Origin: Paludibacteraceae bacterium
GTDB taxonomy: Bacteria; Bacteroidota; Bacteroidia; Bacteroidales; Paludibacteraceae
Direction: 5' to 3'
Length of the DNA: 7,032 nucleotides
Assembly (NCBI GenBank): GCA_947445425.1
Contig: CANFFA010000125.1
Span: 1-7,032 of the forward strand
Shown here one piece after another: positions 1 through 5,771 of the stretch. Each line of letters begins with the position of its first letter. Within the stretch, counting starts at the first letter, position 1. The translations under genes were made by a program, and so were the position numbers. The notes beneath the pieces were generated by a model. The model was not told the origin of the DNA and made no database searches. It saw only the letters and a program-made list of their open reading frames with translations.

Positions 1-527
1 CAAACCAGAGACATGACAATTGTCTATTTGTACCCCTGCAGATGCTACCCCCGCTAAACCGCCCACAATAAAAGCCCCTGCTACAGACCTATTTAAATAG
101 AAGGCGATATTAGCAAGCGTCAAGTTTTTAATGGATGCACCATTGCTCAGCGTACCGAAAAAACCTGAAGTTGGGTTTTGATAGCTTGGAGTTGCAAGCG
201 TACCAATGGTCAGGTTAGAAATGGTTTTATTATTCCCATCGAAATTTCCTTTGAAATTATTCGAACTATTCAGATTATTCCCAACGGAAGTCCAGATAGC
301 TACCGAACTGAGATCCAAATCGGCTGTCAATTTAAAGTAAGCTCCAATTTGATCATAGACATTGTTGTCAGTCAGGTTAATTTTATCCCTGAAAATTTAA
401 GATCGTCTACAGTACCAATCAAATAGGGACTGGCAATGGTTCCAGCTCCGGTTAAGGAACTTACCTGAGCCTTTCCAATCATAATAAATTGGAAAAAAGC
501 GACTAAAAATAAAATTGTTTTTTTCAT
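1..527 (-). pseudogene. GLUG-repeat secreted/surface protein, 5' part, apparently frameshifted
   Basis: The gene starts at the ATG at 527-525, preceded by an A-rich leader without a Shine-Dalgarno site. A classical signal peptide (MKKTILFLVAFFQF... ending near IGKAQ) is followed by the segment GTIASPYLIGTVDDLKF. The start frame then ends at a TGA at 374-372. From about 393 down to base 1 a second minus-strand frame is open and continues the same protein naturally (FRDKINLTDNNVYDQIGAYF, then KLTADLDLSS). It goes on through FDGNNKTISNLTI and GGLAGVASAGVQIDNCHVSG, which is the GLUG-repeat pattern of Bacteroidota cell-surface and adhesin-like proteins. One base appears to be missing in the T-run of the minus strand (plus-strand A-run 392-395). 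Either the gene is inactivated or the base call is wrong. The C-terminus, where a type IX sorting domain or anchor would sit, lies outside the window. It lies downstream of the rhamnosidase on the same strand and may be an unrelated cargo gene. Family is reasonably sure; ligand is unknown. Confidence 0.75.
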
Positions 528-545
528 AATATTGTCTGTTTTTTG

Positions 546-707
546 AATATTGAGTCTACTCCGATAAGTCTTATTATTATTTGTGAACGCCAAGAACGCT
601 AAGTTTTAAAGTCGCAAAGTTCAGATATACAAAACATAAATTTCTTTGCGACATAGCACCTTTGCACCTTTGGGTTCAAAAATTACTTTTGGAGTGGACT
701 CAATATT
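546..707. repeat. Small inverted-repeat (MITE-like) element between rhamnosidase and GLUG gene
   Basis: The 17-bp arms 546-562 and 691-707 are inverted copies with one mismatch. The outer six bases, AATATT, are self-complementary, so they could instead be a target duplication around an 11-bp terminal repeat (552-562/691-701). Inside lies a perfect 9-bp inverted repeat, GTCGCAAAG (611-619) with CTTTGCGAC (644-652), plus degenerate GCAAAG/CACCTTTG words. There is no ORF. The right edge touches the TAA stop of the rhamnosidase. Seen directly: the inverted repeats. Inferred: mobility. A transcriptional terminator or mRNA-end structure for the rhamnosidase is the main alternative. Confidence 0.5.
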
Positions 708-3348
708 AGAATTTTATACTATTATTGATTGAAAAATTGTGTTTCCCTGCACTTATTTCTAATGGTTTATCGAGATATACTGTAGCAGTAGTGTTCTGTG
801 GTATAGTGACCATTAGTTCAATCCTATCCCCTTTGCGTTTCCACTCCGATTTTATAACTCCTTTCACTGATTTATATTCTGCTTTTGCCCAGCTTAACTC
901 ATTGATAAAATGCGGTTTGATGATGATATGGCTATATCCCCGTTTTTGATCATCGAAATTGATTCCTGCAATGGTTTTTGTCATCCATGCACTTACATCT
1001 CCCAAAAAAATATGATTCAGAGAAGCATCCTGTGTGGCATTGCTTACATTCCAGGATTCGGGAAGCGTTGTAAAACCTTGCTTGATAAAAGCGCCCCACG
1101 AAGGGATATTTTCCTTTGTAATCATCTTGTATGCATCTTCAACATAGCCGTATTTGGCCAAAACGGGCAACATGAATTTACTTCCAATCATGCCAAAATC
1201 CAACTGATACTCATTCTGTTGAATCATTTCATGCAGTTTTGCGGCTACCTGTAATTCGTATTCAGCGGGAACAATTCCCAAATAGAGAGCAGTGGCCATT
1301 GCTGCCTGCGACCCATTGGCGTAGGTGCATTTTTCGGCATTGAAGAATTTTTGATTGATCGTCTGTAAAATTTCTTTTGCTTTCAATTCATAAGGCAAAG
1401 GGTCTTTTCCCAATCTGCGGGCAAATTGCGCCATCAATCGCGTCTCTTCGTAGTAAAATGCGGTAGAGGTAAAGCTTGTCGGCGTTTTGGTTTTGTAAAA
1501 AACCCAATCACCTAGTCCATTGTCAATTACACCATTTTTCTCTAGGGTTTTCAGAAATTGAAGGTAACGTTCACATACTGCATATATTCGTTTAATGGCA
1601 GTCGGGTCGTCGTAATACTGATCTATCTTGTCGGGTACGAAAAAGATGACGCCTGCCCATACCGGGCCACACCCATAGCCCAAATCCCAACCAGCACTGG
1701 GGATAATGCTGGTAACATACCCTTTCGGCGTTACATTGTCCACCATGTCATTTACCCATTTCTCATAAACGGTAATTCCATCAAAATTTTGCAATCCAAA
1801 ATCCATAGAGACCCATGCATCAGCCGTCCAGCCATTTTTCTCTCTTTGGGGGCAATCGGTAGGAATGCTGTGCAAATTTGAAAGATAGGACTGTCGGGTA
1901 GCCGTCCATATTTTAGTTAGCAGGTCATTAGAGCAGCTGAAGGAACCTACTGCTTGCACATCTGTATGAATAAAATGAGCTTCCAAACTCGTTTTGCTCA
2001 ACGCTATGGGCTCACTGCTCTCCACCTCTACGTATCGAAATCCATGATAAGTAAAGCTAGGTATAAATAGTTCCTCTCCTATCCCTTTTGCAATATATGT
2101 ATCGGTCTGAAACTTGTCATTTGGATCTACAACCGGTACGGGGATTCTATTTTTGTTTGGTTTAAAATGCACTGTCAAATTGGATTGATCCGCTCGGCCG
2201 GTGGAGTCCTTCATTTCGCTATATTTCAAGCTGATTTTTGTTCCTGCTTTAGCATTTATCTTCAGTTGAGCCACACCGGACATATTCACCCCCATGTCGA
2301 AAACATACAACCGATTACTAAACTTTTTCATTGAAAGCACTTTATACACTTGAGCCTTTTTTATAGCCGGCATCGACTGCGATACAAGCAATGGGGCTGA
2401 GGCATCGGTTATCTGCACCGCTTTCCATTTTGAATCCTCAAACTTGGTGTTATTCCAATCGGACTGTTCCAATCGGGCATCATAAGTGTCTCCTGTATAG
2501 AGACTGTTGAAAAGATAAGCGCCGGTAGATGTTTTCCAACTGGTGTCAGTAGGGATCATCTCCTTCTTACCGTCACTATATTCAATGTGCAGTTCGGCAA
2601 TCAGTTGTGGACGTTTACGCCATTCGGCCATATCAAAATTCCATACGGCGATGGATTGCATATTGAACCAACCATTCCCGAGCACTGCTGCTAATACATT
2701 TTCACCTTTGTTCAGCAAATTGGTCACATCATGCGAGGCATACAACACCCGTTTTCTAAAATCGGTATATCCGGGATCGAGTACACTTTCTCCGGCTTTT
2801 TTTCCATTGATAAACATCTCGTAATAACCAAGCCCTGAGACATATAATCTTGCTTTTTTTATTGGTTTTCCGGCAACAAAGGTTTTCCGGAACAAGGGGG
2901 AGGGTTTGTGCTCTTTCGGAAACTCGTCGGTAATCCATTGAGCTTTCCAATCGGCAGCATTCATTTTAGCAGTTTCGAATTGTGCAACAGATGAGAGTAT
3001 TTTTTTGCCATTATGATCCCAAACGGATATTTGCCAATAATAGGTCGCGTGCGCACGAAGTGTTTTTGAATTGTACTGAATTAAATTCAAATTACCATTA
3101 AATTTTTCAGAAATCCAAATATTTGGGTTATTATTCTTCAATAAGTCTTTATCGGTTGCTACCTGAATCTGATAACTTTGCTGATCTATTGTACTTTCCC
3201 AAGTAAATCGGGGAGCAGCTACATCAATAGAGATGGGATTTACAAGGTACTCACAACGGAGGTTCACAATTTGCTCAGTGGCAAATATTTCTACCACTCC
3301 CATCAATTGAATGGAGATTAAAACTGCTAATCGTGTGATTTTATTCAT
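706..3348 (-). CDS. Secreted alpha-L-rhamnosidase, glycoside hydrolase family 78
   Basis: The protein has 880 residues, a usual full length for Bacteroidota GH78. It hydrolyses terminal alpha-L-rhamnose by an inverting mechanism, probably in the periplasm or outside the cell. An N-terminal signal peptide (about 1-23, ending EIFA) precedes an Ig-like module with the family opening NLRCEYLVNPISIDVAAPRF (29-48). Next come the Bac_rhamnosid_N region (about 151-320, with YYEMFINGKKAGE and LDPGYTDFRKRVLY), a beta-sandwich (about 335-450), the six-hairpin catalytic domain (about 457-800) and a C-terminal beta domain (about 802-875). The motif DCPQREKNGWTAD carries D498, E503 and D510, with the same spacing as Asp567, Glu572 and Asp579 of Bacillus RhaB. 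E764 in TTLPESWN matches the general base region. The start at 3348 gives the signal peptide and no better start was seen. A 376-bp inserted element ends 15 bp before it. Exact substrate is unknown. Confidence 0.95.
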   Translation of the reverse strand: MNKITRLAVLISIQLMGVVEIFATEQIVNLRCEYLVNPISIDVAAPRFTWESTIDQQSYQIQVATDKDLLKNNNPNIWISEKFNGNLNLIQYNSKTLRAHATYYWQISVWDHNGKKILSSVAQFETAKMNAADWKAQWITDEFPKEHKPSPLFRKTFVAGKPIKKARLYVSGLGYYEMFINGKKAGESVLDPGYTDFRKRVLYASHDVTNLLNKGENVLAAVLGNGWFNMQSIAVWNFDMAEWRKRPQLIAELHIEYSDGKKEMIPTDTSWKTSTGAYLFNSLYTGDTYDARLEQSDWNNTKFEDSKWKAVQITDASAPLLVSQSMPAIKKAQVYKVLSMKKFSNRLYVFDMGVNMSGVAQLKINAKAGTKISLKYSEMKDSTGRADQSNLTVHFKPNKNRIPVPVVDPNDKFQTDTYIAKGIGEELFIPSFTYHGFRYVEVESSEPIALSKTSLEAHFIHTDVQAVGSFSCSNDLLTKIWTATRQSYLSNLHSIPTDCPQREKNGWTADAWVSMDFGLQNFDGITVYEKWVNDMVDNVTPKGYVTSIIPSAGWDLGYGCGPVWAGVIFFVPDKIDQYYDDPTAIKRIYAVCERYLQFLKTLEKNGVIDNGLGDWVFYKTKTPTSFTSTAFYYEETRLMAQFARRLGKDPLPYELKAKEILQTINQKFFNAEKCTYANGSQAAMATALYLGIVPAEYELQVAAKLHEMIQQNEYQLDFGMIGSKFMLPVLAKYGYVEDAYKMITKENIPSWGAFIKQGFTTLPESWNVSNATQDASLNHIFLGDVSAWMTKTIAGINFDDQKRGYSHIIIKPHFINELSWAKAEYKSVKGVIKSEWKRKGDRIELMVTIPQNTTATVYLDKPLEISAGKHNFSINNSIKF

Positions 3349-3508
3349 ATTATTATTTATTATGGCTGTAGTTTAAATTTGCGTTGATTTTAAATTTCTT
3401 ATTAATTTACTTATTTTCTGTGTCACTCTGAAGAAAAACTGAAAGTTTTTCTCTTTGTGCACTTTCTTTATAAGCTTGTTCTGTAACGAATTACACATTT
3501 TAGTCTGC

Positions 3509-3602
3509 TTTATCTTTGTGTATTTTGAGTAAACTTTGCGTTCTTTGTGTAATAGCTATAACACAAAGACCACAAAGTTTACACAAAATACACAAAGATA
3601 AA
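3509..3602. repeat. Central long palindrome with ACAAAG/CTTTGT words
   Basis: Arms 3509-3550 and 3561-3602 (42 bp each) are reverse complements at 39 positions, with a 10-base centre AATAGCTATA that is itself nearly symmetric. Each arm is built from repeated CTTTGTGT/ACACAAAG and AAACTTTG words. The DNA could extrude a cruciform, and a transcript of either strand would form a very long hairpin. In the sulfatase-rhamnosidase interval this would be expected to act as a transcript-end, stabilising or processing structure. Confidence 0.85.
3593..3600 (-). promoter_or_regulatory. Possible -7 promoter element facing the rhamnosidase
   Basis: Read on the minus strand, 3600-3593 is TATCTTTG, an exact match to the Bacteroidota -7 consensus TAnnTTTG. 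It is oriented towards the rhamnosidase and lies about 245 bp upstream of its start. The -33 region is only weakly matched. By symmetry of the palindrome the same word occurs on the plus strand at 3511-3518, so the match may simply reflect the repeat words. Weak call. Confidence 0.2.
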
Positions 3603-3753
3603 TGGGTAATTTACATTGAAAATAACCGATAATTTCAAATTGCTTTTAATCAGAAAGATATGTAAGGTCACAAAGAGAAAAACTTTCAGTTTTTCTTAAA
3701 GGCATCAAAGATTTTACAACGCATTTCTTAACTACAGCCTTTATTATCAAGTT

Positions 3754-5175
3754 TTAAAATCCTTTAAACCAATCATTATTAAAACTCTTTTTCAATTGAT
3801 CCAACTCCTTTTTATATTTTAAATCCTTCGTTACATGCGTCATTTCGTAAGGATCTGTTTTCAAATCAATCAATTGCTCTTCTATTCCAACTGCATCGTA
3901 TTTAATATATTTCAACTTATTCTCGTTTACGACCATACGACCAATCTCAGTTTCTACGCCCAAAGTCTTGCGCCATTTTGTCTTTTTTCCTTCTAGTAAA
4001 GGGCGAATGCTTTTTCCGCGAGGATCGGCTACTGCTTTTATTCCGGCATAGTCGCAAACCGTTGGCAATAAATCTAATCCATTCGAAATTAAATGGTTGC
4101 TGTCCACCCGATTGCCCTGAATGTGACCTTTCCACATCACCATAAAAGGGACGCCCGCCGACTCTTCGTACAAAGCTGTTTTGTGTTCCATGCGGTGAGC
4201 AGCATCCATATCGCCGTGATCGCTACTGAAAACGATAAGTGTATGCTCCAATTGCCCAGTCTCTTTCAAGGCATTCAAAATGGTTTGAAGTTGCCGGTCT
4301 ACCTGTTCGGTAAGCCTAGCATACGCCCAACGGTGCATTCGCCACTGCTTATCGGTATAGTTTTTACGAGCCGTTTTTCTAAAATTTCGAATTTCTAACA
4401 GTTTTTTTACGGCTTGCGGCTCATCTTTCTGAGGTTCAAAATTTGGTGGCAATGGTGGACAATATTGGCTATAAAAGTCCTCTTCCGATACTCCCTCCGG
4501 CCATTTCAAAGCAGATTCAAGTGCCGAAATCTCCTTTTTACTTCTACCCACCATTGCTTTTTCTTCCTCCGTATTGGTATAATCACGGATGGCCATAAAA
4601 CAGATATCGTGCGGATTAATGAACGAAAGGGTCATATAAAACGGTCCTTTCGGTTTTTGACGAAGAAAGTTGGCCGCTTCGGTAGCCAGCTCTTCACGAT
4701 CTCCCCCTTTCAACTGAGTGAAACCCTGTTTTTGAGGATTTAAAGGAGGGGGAAGATGTGATTTTCCTCCATAATACAATTCATATCCCGCCTTTTTTAA
4801 ATAGGCCGGTAATGTAGTTTGCAGCACTGCATCACTTAAGGTAGAGAGTTTATAAGCAGCGTCATTTTCACGAACTTGCTGCCCTTTGTCATCATAAAAT
4901 TCGCCACAAAACCGACCGGTCATCATGCTAAAGCGCGAAGGCGAACTCACCGGATTGGTGCAGTAGGCCCTTGTAAACCGGACACCATTCTCGGCGATAT
5001 AATCCATGGCAGGGGTTTTTACCCATTTATTCCCGGCACAGCTCATCATGTTGGCATGTTGTTGATCGGTAAAAATGTAAAGGATGTTCGGTTTTTCAAC
5101 TTCTACTTGATTTACTCCAAATGCTGATAAGCAAGCTGATGTAATGCTTAAGGTAGTAATTAATCTTTTTTTCAT
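3754..5175 (-). CDS. Secreted S1-type (Ser-type formylglycine) sulfatase
   Basis: The protein has 473 residues, normal for a type I sulfatase, which removes sulfate esters from carbohydrates and similar substrates. The N-terminus (MKKRLITTLS, hydrophobic to about residue 20) is a signal sequence. C15 in ITSAC could be a lipobox cysteine, otherwise cleavage falls near SAFG. The catalytic motif is SSPSR at 77-81: S77 would be oxidised to formylglycine by a radical-SAM maturase (anSME), not present in this window, and R81 supports it. Likely metal ligands are D37 in TDQQH, where Q38 replaces the commoner second Asp, and D319/H320 in SSDHGD. K138/H140 (GKSH), H189 (NPHD) and K332 (EHK) fit sulfate-binding positions. 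The C-terminal LIDLKTDPYEM region is typical of the family. It is the upstream gene of the minus-strand run; the rhamnosidase follows after the inserted element. Sulfatase identity is very sure; subfamily and substrate are not determinable. Confidence 0.95.
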   Translation of the reverse strand: MKKRLITTLSITSACLSAFGVNQVEVEKPNILYIFTDQQHANMMSCAGNKWVKTPAMDYIAENGVRFTRAYCTNPVSSPSRFSMMTGRFCGEFYDDKGQQVRENDAAYKLSTLSDAVLQTTLPAYLKKAGYELYYGGKSHLPPPLNPQKQGFTQLKGGDREELATEAANFLRQKPKGPFYMTLSFINPHDICFMAIRDYTNTEEEKAMVGRSKKEISALESALKWPEGVSEEDFYSQYCPPLPPNFEPQKDEPQAVKKLLEIRNFRKTARKNYTDKQWRMHRWAYARLTEQVDRQLQTILNALKETGQLEHTLIVFSSDHGDMDAAHRMEHKTALYEESAGVPFMVMWKGHIQGNRVDSNHLISNGLDLLPTVCDYAGIKAVADPRGKSIRPLLEGKKTKWRKTLGVETEIGRMVVNENKLKYIKYDAVGIEEQLIDLKTDPYEMTHVTKDLKYKKELDQLKKSFNNDWFKGF

Positions 5176-5259
5176 TCCAATGATATTGATGATAAAGTGA
5201 ATCGGGTATCGCCAACCAACAATTTAAAACTGCTCGTATTAAAGTATACACTTATAAAC

Positions 5260-5299
5260 AAAAAAAAATTTAGAACAATATGGAGTTTGTTCTAAATTT
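5260..5299 (-). terminator. AT-rich hairpin followed by T-run, upstream of sulfatase
   Basis: Perfect 13-bp arms 5266-5278 and 5287-5299 enclose an 8-base loop. Read on the minus strand the stem is followed by an unbroken run of nine T (5268-5260), the layout of an intrinsic terminator. The stem has only two G-C pairs, so it would be weak. It lies about 90 bp upstream of the sulfatase start and no minus-strand gene is visible to its right. It could end transcription from elsewhere, attenuate a sulfatase leader, or be a regulator-binding palindrome. Confidence 0.35.
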
Positions 5300-5484
5300 A
5301 TGAATATTGGTCTATCGTGAATTGATATCTAGTATCAGAGGGTCAATTTGCCTATTGGGATTTATTCGTAAGAGGTATACTTTTTTTATCTACTACTAGC
5401 GTTTTTTAGTCTAAGGATCAGTCAACAAATAAGATTCATAAATCTAGCTAACTAAGAACCAACAATATAATGATTTACGCTGAT

Positions 5485-5569
5485 TCCTATTCGCTTTGCG
5501 AATAGGATCTGCGTGATTTGCGAAATCAGCGGGACATATTTTCCCGCTGATTTCGCAAATCACGCAGAT
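5485..5569. repeat. Compound hairpin element: 10-bp stem joined to a perfect 28-bp stem
   Basis: The first hairpin has 10-bp arms 5485-5494 and 5498-5507 with a TTT loop. The second has perfect 28-bp arms 5507-5534 and 5542-5569 with a 7-base loop, CATATTT. The arms contain CTGCGTGATTTGCGAAATC, and the DNA just left (TGATTTACGCTGAT, 5471-5484) echoes the same words. Words of this CGCAGAT/GATTTGCG kind occur as dispersed intergenic repeats in Bacteroidota genomes (from general knowledge, not checked here). No flanking duplication was found. Function unknown. Confidence 0.8.
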
Positions 5570-5668
5570 AAAAAATATCAATTGGAAACTTTGTTTCTTG
5601 ACAATTCCTAGTAATGCTGCGCTTAGATAAGAAAAGAGCATTATTAACCAAATGACATGGCATCTACC

Positions 5669-5688
5669 ATTTCAATTATAATTGAAAT
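5669..5688. promoter_or_regulatory. Perfect 20-bp palindrome upstream of ATPase, possible operator
   Basis: The sequence ATTTCAATTATAATTGAAAT is its own reverse complement over all 20 bases. Its centre lies exactly 40 bp (about four helical turns) upstream of the centre of the next inverted repeat, so both would face the same side of the helix. The sequence shows the symmetry; binding by a dimeric regulator is inference, and AT-rich DNA produces such palindromes more easily. Confidence 0.4.
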
Positions 5689-5698
5689 AATAGAGGTT

Positions 5699-5738
5699 AA
5701 TACATAAAGTTTCTGTTATAGCAGAAACTTTATGTATT
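5699..5738. promoter_or_regulatory. 17-bp-arm inverted repeat overlapping the ATPase promoter
   Basis: Arms 5699-5715 and 5722-5738 are perfect inverted copies around a 6-base centre, TTATAG. The right arm overlaps the predicted -7 element (5735-5742) and the left arm ends in TTCTG (5711-5715), 19 bases before it, where a -33 element would sit. This arrangement suits an operator that blocks the promoter. A DNA cruciform is also possible. It ends 33 bases before the ATPase start codon. Confidence 0.5.
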
Positions 5739-5742
5739 TTTG
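5735..5742 (+). promoter_or_regulatory. Predicted -7 promoter element of the ATPase gene
   Basis: TATTTTTG matches the Bacteroidota -7 consensus TAnnTTTG exactly, on the coding strand, 29 bases before the ATG at 5772. A transcript start near 5748-5750 would leave a short A-rich leader with no Shine-Dalgarno site, as usual in this phylum. The -33 position has only a partial match (TTCTG). Confidence 0.55.
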
Positions 5743-5771
5743 CAAAAGAAATCAATCATAACAGAATTAAT

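Larger units (their letters stand above)
3431..3697. repeat. Perfect 29-bp inverted repeat inside the element
   Basis: Arms 3431-3459 and 3669-3697 are exact reverse complements, separated by 209 bp. Each arm is also a hairpin by itself: AGAAAAACT (3432-3440), a GAA loop, then AGTTTTTCT (3444-3452), mirrored at 3676-3696. In RNA the arms could therefore either pair with each other or fold locally. The inner ends carry CTCTTTGTG/CACAAAGAG, the same ACAAAG word found in the central repeat. No ORF is present. Confidence 0.85.
3356..3747. mobile_element. 376-bp non-autonomous element (MITE-like) with 8-bp target duplication
   Basis: The element proper is 3364-3739. Its ends read GGCTGTAGTT and AACTACAGCC, a perfect 10-bp terminal inverted repeat. 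The symmetry continues to 23 bp (3364-3386 against 3717-3739, 19 of 23 paired). An exact 8-bp direct repeat, TTTATTAT, flanks it at 3356-3363 and 3740-3747, as expected of a target-site duplication. There is no ORF or transposase remnant; the interior is two nested inverted repeats (separate entries). It fills nearly the whole gap between the sulfatase stop (3754) and the rhamnosidase start (3348). Ends beginning GGCT with an AT-rich 8-bp duplication resemble the ISL3 family, but that is inference. The AT-rich flank makes chance direct repeats somewhat easier, so this is strong rather than certain. Confidence 0.72.
5176..5771. other. Divergent intergenic region rich in palindromes
   Basis: These 596 bases separate the divergent sulfatase and ATPase genes. 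They contain, left to right, a 13-bp hairpin (5266-5299), a compound hairpin element (5485-5569), a 20-bp palindrome (5669-5688) and a 40-base inverted repeat (5699-5738) with an embedded promoter. From 5300 to 5480 and from 5570 to 5668 nothing convincing was seen. The only minus-strand reading frame of note there (about 5444-5641) runs straight through the palindrome and has no family resemblance. No clear TAnnTTTG promoter was found for the sulfatase. Confidence 0.7.

Noticed and set aside
178..426. Plus-strand 82-residue reading frame over the GLUG gene
   Set aside because: It is antisense to a sequence whose minus-strand translation shows clear GLUG-family features; it is a shadow frame.
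3511..3600. Repeated ACAAAG words considered as a CRISPR or tandem array
   Set aside because: The words are short, irregularly spaced and arranged as one inverted pair. There are no direct repeats of 25-40 bp with unique spacers, and no cas genes.
3364..3739. Element considered as a structured non-coding RNA or riboswitch for the rhamnosidase
   Set aside because: The exact flanking 8-bp duplication and terminal repeats are better explained by insertion. No conserved riboswitch core was recognised, though a secondary regulatory effect remains possible.
4093..5127. Several plus-strand frames of about 80-110 residues antisense to the sulfatase
   Set aside because: The sulfatase is complete with all catalytic motifs. 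The antisense products show no family features and lie on no promoter.
5444..5641. Minus-strand 65-residue reading frame in the divergent intergenic region
   Set aside because: It reads straight through the perfect 28-bp hairpin, so part of its sequence is a by-product of the palindrome. It has no recognisable domain or start signal.
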